The position numbers were made by a program, and so were the translations under genes. From Hoplostethus atlanticus (taxonomy: Eukaryota; Chordata; Actinopteri; Trachichthyiformes; Trachichthyidae): a DNA stretch of 64,000 bases. Under the pieces are notes generated by a model. That model did not search any database. It was not told the origin of the DNA and worked only from the letters and a program-made list of their open reading frames with translations. Shown here piece after piece: positions 49,480-64,000 of the stretch. The DNA lies in NCBI GenBank assembly GCA_034670405.1, contig JAXDDX010000011.1, forward strand, positions 2,463,501 through 2,527,500, read 5' to 3'. Position 1 is the first letter of the stretch; each line of letters begins with the position of its first letter.

Positions 49480-52400
49480 GTAAACCTGCAGGCACACAGT
49501 AGACGCTCGCATGCAAGTTGTATGGGTCACAGAAATACACATTTTGAAGATGTACCAGGCTAACACATACACATAGCACACACACACACACCAATCCCAG
49601 AGGGATTGCAAGTTAATGAGCCTCTGTCCTTGAGGGAACACTTGATTGAGCTCTGCTGGGTAAAACACAGGGATGTTTTCAATGTCAAACATTGCCCAGC
49701 AAACACACGTGTAGATATGTGTGTGTGGTGCGCAGCCGGCAACAGCACTCTGACACATCTGTAAATGCCCCCCCCCCCCTTATGGTTACGGAGGGGCTCA
49801 TAAATATTGATGGGAGGATAAAAGAGATGAGGGGATAGGGGGGTGGAGAAATTGAAAAGCTCATAAAGCCGTCATCACATCCATAGCGCTCCGAATCAAA
49901 GACTCAACTCTAATACAAGCACGTTTATGGTCCTGGCCTCATCTTTTGACAGATCGGGGGGGGGGGTTGAGGATGACAGGGCCGGAAGAGAGGACTCTTT
50001 TCTTTTTTTCCCCCACCAAGTGAATGGTTAGTGATTTCATGTCGTCCGACTGAGCATGTTTTCAAGGTCATGTAAGATATATGGCACCTGAACGGCAGAC
50101 GTTACAGAAACAAGGAGGTGTGTCTTTTGTGTGTGTGGTCATGCATGCAGCAGAAGCGGTTCAGGGCTCAGGGGATGGACGTGGATGTGACGTCGGCCTG
50201 CACTTGGGGCGGCACAGCTGGTATCAGTTCCAATAATCAGCCAAGGCGATAAGCTGACCCCCCCCCCCCCCACACACACACACACTGGAGCAGATGGATG
50301 CCATTATTAAAGGAAAGGGCATGGCCAATGTCAACCAATGCAGTGACACAGGACCCCGGGGAAGACAGATTCCTAGAAAGAAGCATCCCGAAATCCCAAA
50401 GACAGCCGTGTGAGGTGACGACCACTTTGTCCTGAGGTCAGTGTCAGTCACATAAGGAGTCAAGACCAGTATTACTGTCAATACATGTTGGTTTAAGGAG
50501 CCGAGGTGAAATCTCATCGACTGAAAGCTCACCACGATGTTTCCTGGTATGCGGGAGTGGAACCAAATTCATTCAACCGAACTGAAAACCCCCCAACACA
50601 CACACAAACCAATGGAGCTATAAAGGGATGTGTGTGTCTGTGTGTGAGTGAGTGCGAGATCTCCCATCATGCCATCTAAGATAGTGATAATCAGTGCTGA
50701 CCACATGGCAGTTAGTCTATTGACAACTCCCCTGGGAAGCACGCTCAGCTACCCTCTACTGGTTTTTAGCTCTAATCAATCCCTCCTTTATCAACCGGCA
50801 CTTCACCGTGACCGTGTGTGTAACTGAACTGGTGTGTGTAAGCAGAAAATCACCGACGTGATCATTACTGACCTAGTATCAGGTTAACACAACAAGGAAA
50901 CTAATGCCAAACAAGGGAATGCCGCAATATCCAGTTGATGAGCTGAACTGATGAGTTAAATTCCCCTTTCCCCACAGGGGACTAGAGTGGGGTAATGGTG
51001 AGCCGTCTTACCAGGGACGGCTCTCTTTCTGCAGCCTCAAACCCTCGGATGGTAAATTAAGCTGCACAATTATTCCCCGTGATTGCCAAAAGGTTATTAC
51101 ACCATCCACCACAGTGGGATGAAACTTAAGACTCCTGTTTTATTGGCAACCCAATGCCTCTCAGCTCTGCCGCATCAACCTAAGCCTGCTTTGCTGATCT
51201 AACGCAATCACCTCGTACAAAGAAGCAATTAGGGCGCGATTCAAGCCGTCACTGTGGTGTTATTTAAGGAAAGTGTGTGTGTATCCTCCCATCCACCCAT
51301 CTATCAATTAGATTACACTTTCCATCCATATGTCTAGTGGGGCATAGCTTTGAAATGTTGACATCAATTGGTGCTTGATTAGTGCTGAGCTGGATGAAAC
51401 AGTATCACATCACCAAACACACACACACACACACACACACAGGTACATGCATACATGCAAACAAATAAACAAGTGTACACGCCACAGCACATGATGTTCA
51501 CAGACAGGCACAACAGGAAGTGACATTGTTGCAACTGCGCCCTGACATCCAAGCGTGACTCCCCCCCCTCCCCCATGATCACCACAGACATCGGTGAAGC
51601 TCTCGAAAGAGAAAGAGCGGAACACGAAAATAAGTTCCCTCATATCACAGTTCGTTAGCGTATCTGTCAGGGAATGTAGCTGGGTTGAAAATACCCCAGA
51701 AGGCAGCTCAGACACGTCAGCTGACCTTTTGATCTTTAGAGACACTCACACACAGCGAGTGCGCCCCCCCCCACCCCCCCCCCCACACACACACGTACAA
51801 TCCGTTGATCCCGCCGTCATCAAAGTTGTATAGTGATGTGTGCCGAGTGAGGGACAGCTGTCAAACCCAGGCCTGCGCTCTGAATAGCAACTTGCCTCTC
51901 TCTCCTGTCACTGTCAAGAGTTTGGACTGTACAGACCACAGACAGTTTATCCAGAGCCGCATCGACATTTGTTTTTTCTGCCCTGGTTATATATCCACTC
52001 AAATTGTTTTACCCTCAAGAATGAATAGGCAAAAAGTATTCACTGTCTTGTAGATATTGATAGAGGATGGCAATGGGGAGTAAGTAGATTCCTCCTTGCA
52101 TCAAGAAAGCCAGTCAGAGCACATTCACGTGTATCGTTTCCCAAACTAGAGGTCTCTTGCCACCAAATTTTATTAACACGTACTGTTTTTCTGAGGTGAG
52201 GACGACCTTGCGTTCTTGCGCTCTATTCCCTCTGTACCTGTGAATCTGAGATGCTGCTCTTTTTCATTGACTTCTCCTGACTCATTATTTGATTTCCGCG
52301 GCCCCCGGTGTCTGCAGAACTGCGCTTTGTTGGCTGAGGAGAGAGGAAAGGAGAGGAGAGTGAGACCGAGGCAGTGTGAGACAGGAGAGAGAAATAGTTG

Positions 52401-54333
52401 GGTTACAAGGATGAGGCTGCAACCAGGTCAGCATTTCTGTGTCTGCAAGTCTGGGGTGCCATCCAGCTTCCATCGCTTGGCGACAGTCTGTGATTGTGCG
52501 TGTGCGTGTGCGTGCGAGAGTGTATGTGACAGGGGGGTTTGGATTACTGCAGTAAAGCTTGGCCGTCAGTCTGTGATCCCTCACCTTATCACCCTCCAGT
52601 GCTATAATTCTGTCAACATTAAGGCTTTGGCCCTTTGCCCCCCTTGTCATCGAAGCTGAGTCTCAGCCACGGCAAGTCTTTCTCTCGAGGTCTCTCTTGT
52701 CTTGTATCAGCGACGCAGGCACGCCCTCTAAGGCAGGACCTCTAGAGAGCTCCAATAACAGGAGGAAAAAGCAACAACACTGGGACAATGCTGCAGCGTG
52801 TTGAGCCAAAGGACTCTGCATTCATGTTTCGGAGTGTTTCGGTGTATGGGGGAGTGTATGTGCCTGTGCAGGGCGGAGACAGGTGAATGAACAAGCAAGA
52901 AGAGCAACTTGAGGTGATGGTAAGGCACCTCAAGACTTGAAGCACATGGCTTATCCTTTGCACACACTAAGGGCTTATAGATTGAATGCAGTACAGGTCT
53001 AAACTCTCAGTTCAATACCTCTTGCAGAACAACTACTTTTGCTGAACTTCAGGATAGGATGTCCTCTGTCATTTACAGAGGTAAAGAAATAAGTGAATCA
53101 TAAGGCTGATCACTGTTTCTATACACTCTGCTGTGGTGAGAGTGTTTATATCCAGTTTCACCTGATTTCATCATCCCACGATGGGGCTCCATTTAACAAT
53201 CAAATATTACACGTGGGAAGTCAAATGCTCATGTGCGTGCACAGACACACACAATGCAAAAGGCCAACAGTCCCCTTGTTTTCAAGGTTACACCAGAGTT
53301 GTTCTGTCGCTCACAACACATTTGCATCAAACCACCAGCCAACAGCTGCCAATTAACCAACAGCCTCTCCGTTAATACACACACGTCACTGCCAATTAAG
53401 AGTGTTGGGGGATCTCTCTCTAACAACAGATTTGTAACACACACGCACACTCACACCCAACAAACTATGAGTCATGCACAGAAAGGGTGGGGTGTGCAGA
53501 AAACAGCAAATAACAACTCATATTTCTGAAAAGCAGGAACGAATGGGGTGAGGGGGAACAGTGGAGAATGTGGGGGATGCTCTGTGCCAGGAACAAGGCT
53601 TTGTGGATTAGCTCTGTCATGCTACAAGGGTAGAAATAGTGGGTGGCTAGATGAAGCCTGACTGACTGAACAGACACACGTAACCCGACACTTTGACAGA
53701 GAAAACACATATGCAGACATTGTGTGTATGTAGAAGCATTAGGTGGTTCCACTCACATTTACAAACTACAGTATGTGCACATTCACACACAGAGACACAC
53801 ACACCAAGATACAATGACATTTTTTTCTGTTGAGAAAATGTATTTTTCCATTAGGAAAGGAAGTGACAATAGTGCAGGGTGCTAAGGCTTCACATCAACA
53901 GATAACCTTGAAGTGCTGACATCCACATGCATGCACAAACATGGAAGCAGGCACAAATAATTATTCTCTTCTCTCTATCTCATACAGACACACACACAGC
54001 ATAATGATAATTTCCTTGCCGCCGCAGCACAAAATTGAACGATTCATTATTGTCAACCTTGAAAACAGCATCGTGGAGGCCTCTGGATGAGGCTGATAAT
54101 GAGAATTTATTAACGTCCACAGCCACTAGATGGCACCCTCTTACCTTTCATTTCCAATTTAGCTGCCCATTCTTCAGCTGATCAGCTGACTCACTCTGTG
54201 GGCTGGAGACCAACTGGATGCACTCCAATACTAAGCTAGGGTAAAGGGCATTTACTTTACCCTATCAGGTTCATTTGACAAGAACAACATACAGATCAGC
54301 AAGTTTTATATATATTACAGACCTAACCATCTA

Positions 54334-54339
54334 TTTAAT
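54334..54339 (-). terminator. candidate adgb poly(A) signal ATTAAA
   Basis: The first minus-strand ATTAAA after the adgb stop, about 0.8 kb downstream. A canonical AATAAA follows at 54111-54106. I see neither motif closer to the stop. No clear GT-rich downstream element was identified, so the choice is open. Confidence 0.25.
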
Positions 54340-55121
54340 GATATATCCACTTTAGCCCGAAGACATTTCAGGAGTTATGTTCATCAGCAGATGCCGTGCT
54401 ATCATCAAGCTCAGCCACCAACCTCTATTTCAGCTGGGGAATATGCATCACTTGGGGCTTCTATCAGCAAGAATACATCAGTCAGTCAGTATCAATCAGT
54501 CACTTTGTGAGGGTTTAGATGTATCCAGCATGCAGTCAATACAGTGACCTTCAAGAAAGCAAAAGATGAGTAGACTATAATCAGGCATACTGGGCATCTA
54601 AAAGTCAACTCCATACAAGATGGAAGAAGTTTTGCATGCCTGCCAATAGCATCAATTTTATCATTTTAAATTAATTATATTTGATGTATTATACAGGGAA
54701 AAGATAGAAAGACAATAACTATACATATTGCTGAGCACACTGGCAGCAGACAGGATGCCTGCTGATTTGACAGATGTCTCAAGAATATGATGTAAAGTAT
54801 CTACTAATAGTAAGATTAAAAGAAAAAACATGAAAGAGAAGGAGCAGACAGCAACAGTACCCCGATGCACTTATATATATCCAGATATATTAGAGAGCAT
54901 GAAAGATGTAAACTTTTCTGGAAAAAACACCTAATAAATATCTTAATAAAACGCTGACATAAATGACATAAGCCAGAAATAATAGCACACACACACACAC
55001 AGAATCAGGTGCACCAACAATCTTTTCATTAAATGTCATCAAGCACATGCTACAAGTTCTCAGATATGCTGAGAGGTGATGGCTCATGAGAATTGGTAGT
55101 GGAAGCTTGAGCCAGTGAGCA

Positions 55122-64000
<8,879 letters not shown>

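Larger units (their letters stand above)
45791..55121. other. intergenic region between stxbp5 promoter and adgb 3' end
   Basis: About 9.3 kb without a recognised gene. Holds GT/CA runs (47179-47214, 47352-47382, 49029-49074, 49453-49479, 51418-51441), 20 G at 48510-48529, C-runs near 49768-49779, 50258-50270 and 51765-51784, and a purine/pyrimidine mix. A Gly/Pro-codon-like, GGCCC-rich patch at about 46300-46450 resembles a dispersed repeat, but I cannot name it. The adgb 3' UTR must occupy the rightmost part. A promoter-antisense lncRNA is possible but nothing in the sequence shows one. Confidence 0.75.

Overview
This window is vertebrate nuclear DNA, almost certainly from a ray-finned (teleost) fish. 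It has long introns packed with (CA)n, (GT)n and (GA)n microsatellites, two SINE-like repeats with the fish-type 3' tail, and remnants of fish retroelements. It carries parts of two protein genes, both on the minus strand, so the window reads 'backwards' from right to left. No bacterial, phage or plasmid features were seen.

Right end (55.1-64.0 kb): the last seven recognisable coding exons of adgb (androglobin). They encode about 333 C-terminal residues, a charged coiled-coil tail ending in a lysine-rich stop region. The 5' part of the gene, with the calpain-like and globin domains, lies beyond the right edge. All exon joins that could be tested agree in reading phase.

Middle (45.3-55.1 kb): an intergenic interval of about 9 kb, then a CpG-rich promoter and 5' leader for the next gene. 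The leader has a nine-codon upstream ORF followed at once by a start-stop ATG-TGA.

Left and centre (1-45.3 kb): the first seven coding exons of stxbp5 (tomosyn-1), encoding residues 1-234 of the N-terminal WD40 propeller, with all splice phases consistent. Exons are small (64-138 bp) and introns are large (0.9 to 23.8 kb). The gene continues off the left edge. Whether it is the a or b teleost ohnolog cannot be decided here.

The adgb-stxbp5 order and orientation match the human 6q24 neighbourhood, which independently supports both calls. Tomosyn restrains SNARE-mediated exocytosis and androglobin is a testis/cilium-associated globin. Their adjacency is ancestral synteny, not an operon.

Most remaining sequence is intron with simple repeats. 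Mobile elements recognised: a 372-bp element with 26-bp terminal inverted repeats (intron 4), a decayed retroelement esterase-type ORF fragment (intron 4), a LINE reverse-transcriptase C-terminal remnant, and next to it a tRNA-Tyr-like sequence plus a tRNA-derived SINE (intron 2). The most interesting points are microsatellites sitting exactly in splice-site positions of both genes, the upstream ORFs of stxbp5, and a CRE plus GC-box cluster between two polypurine blocks in intron 2. I found no convincing wholly new system.
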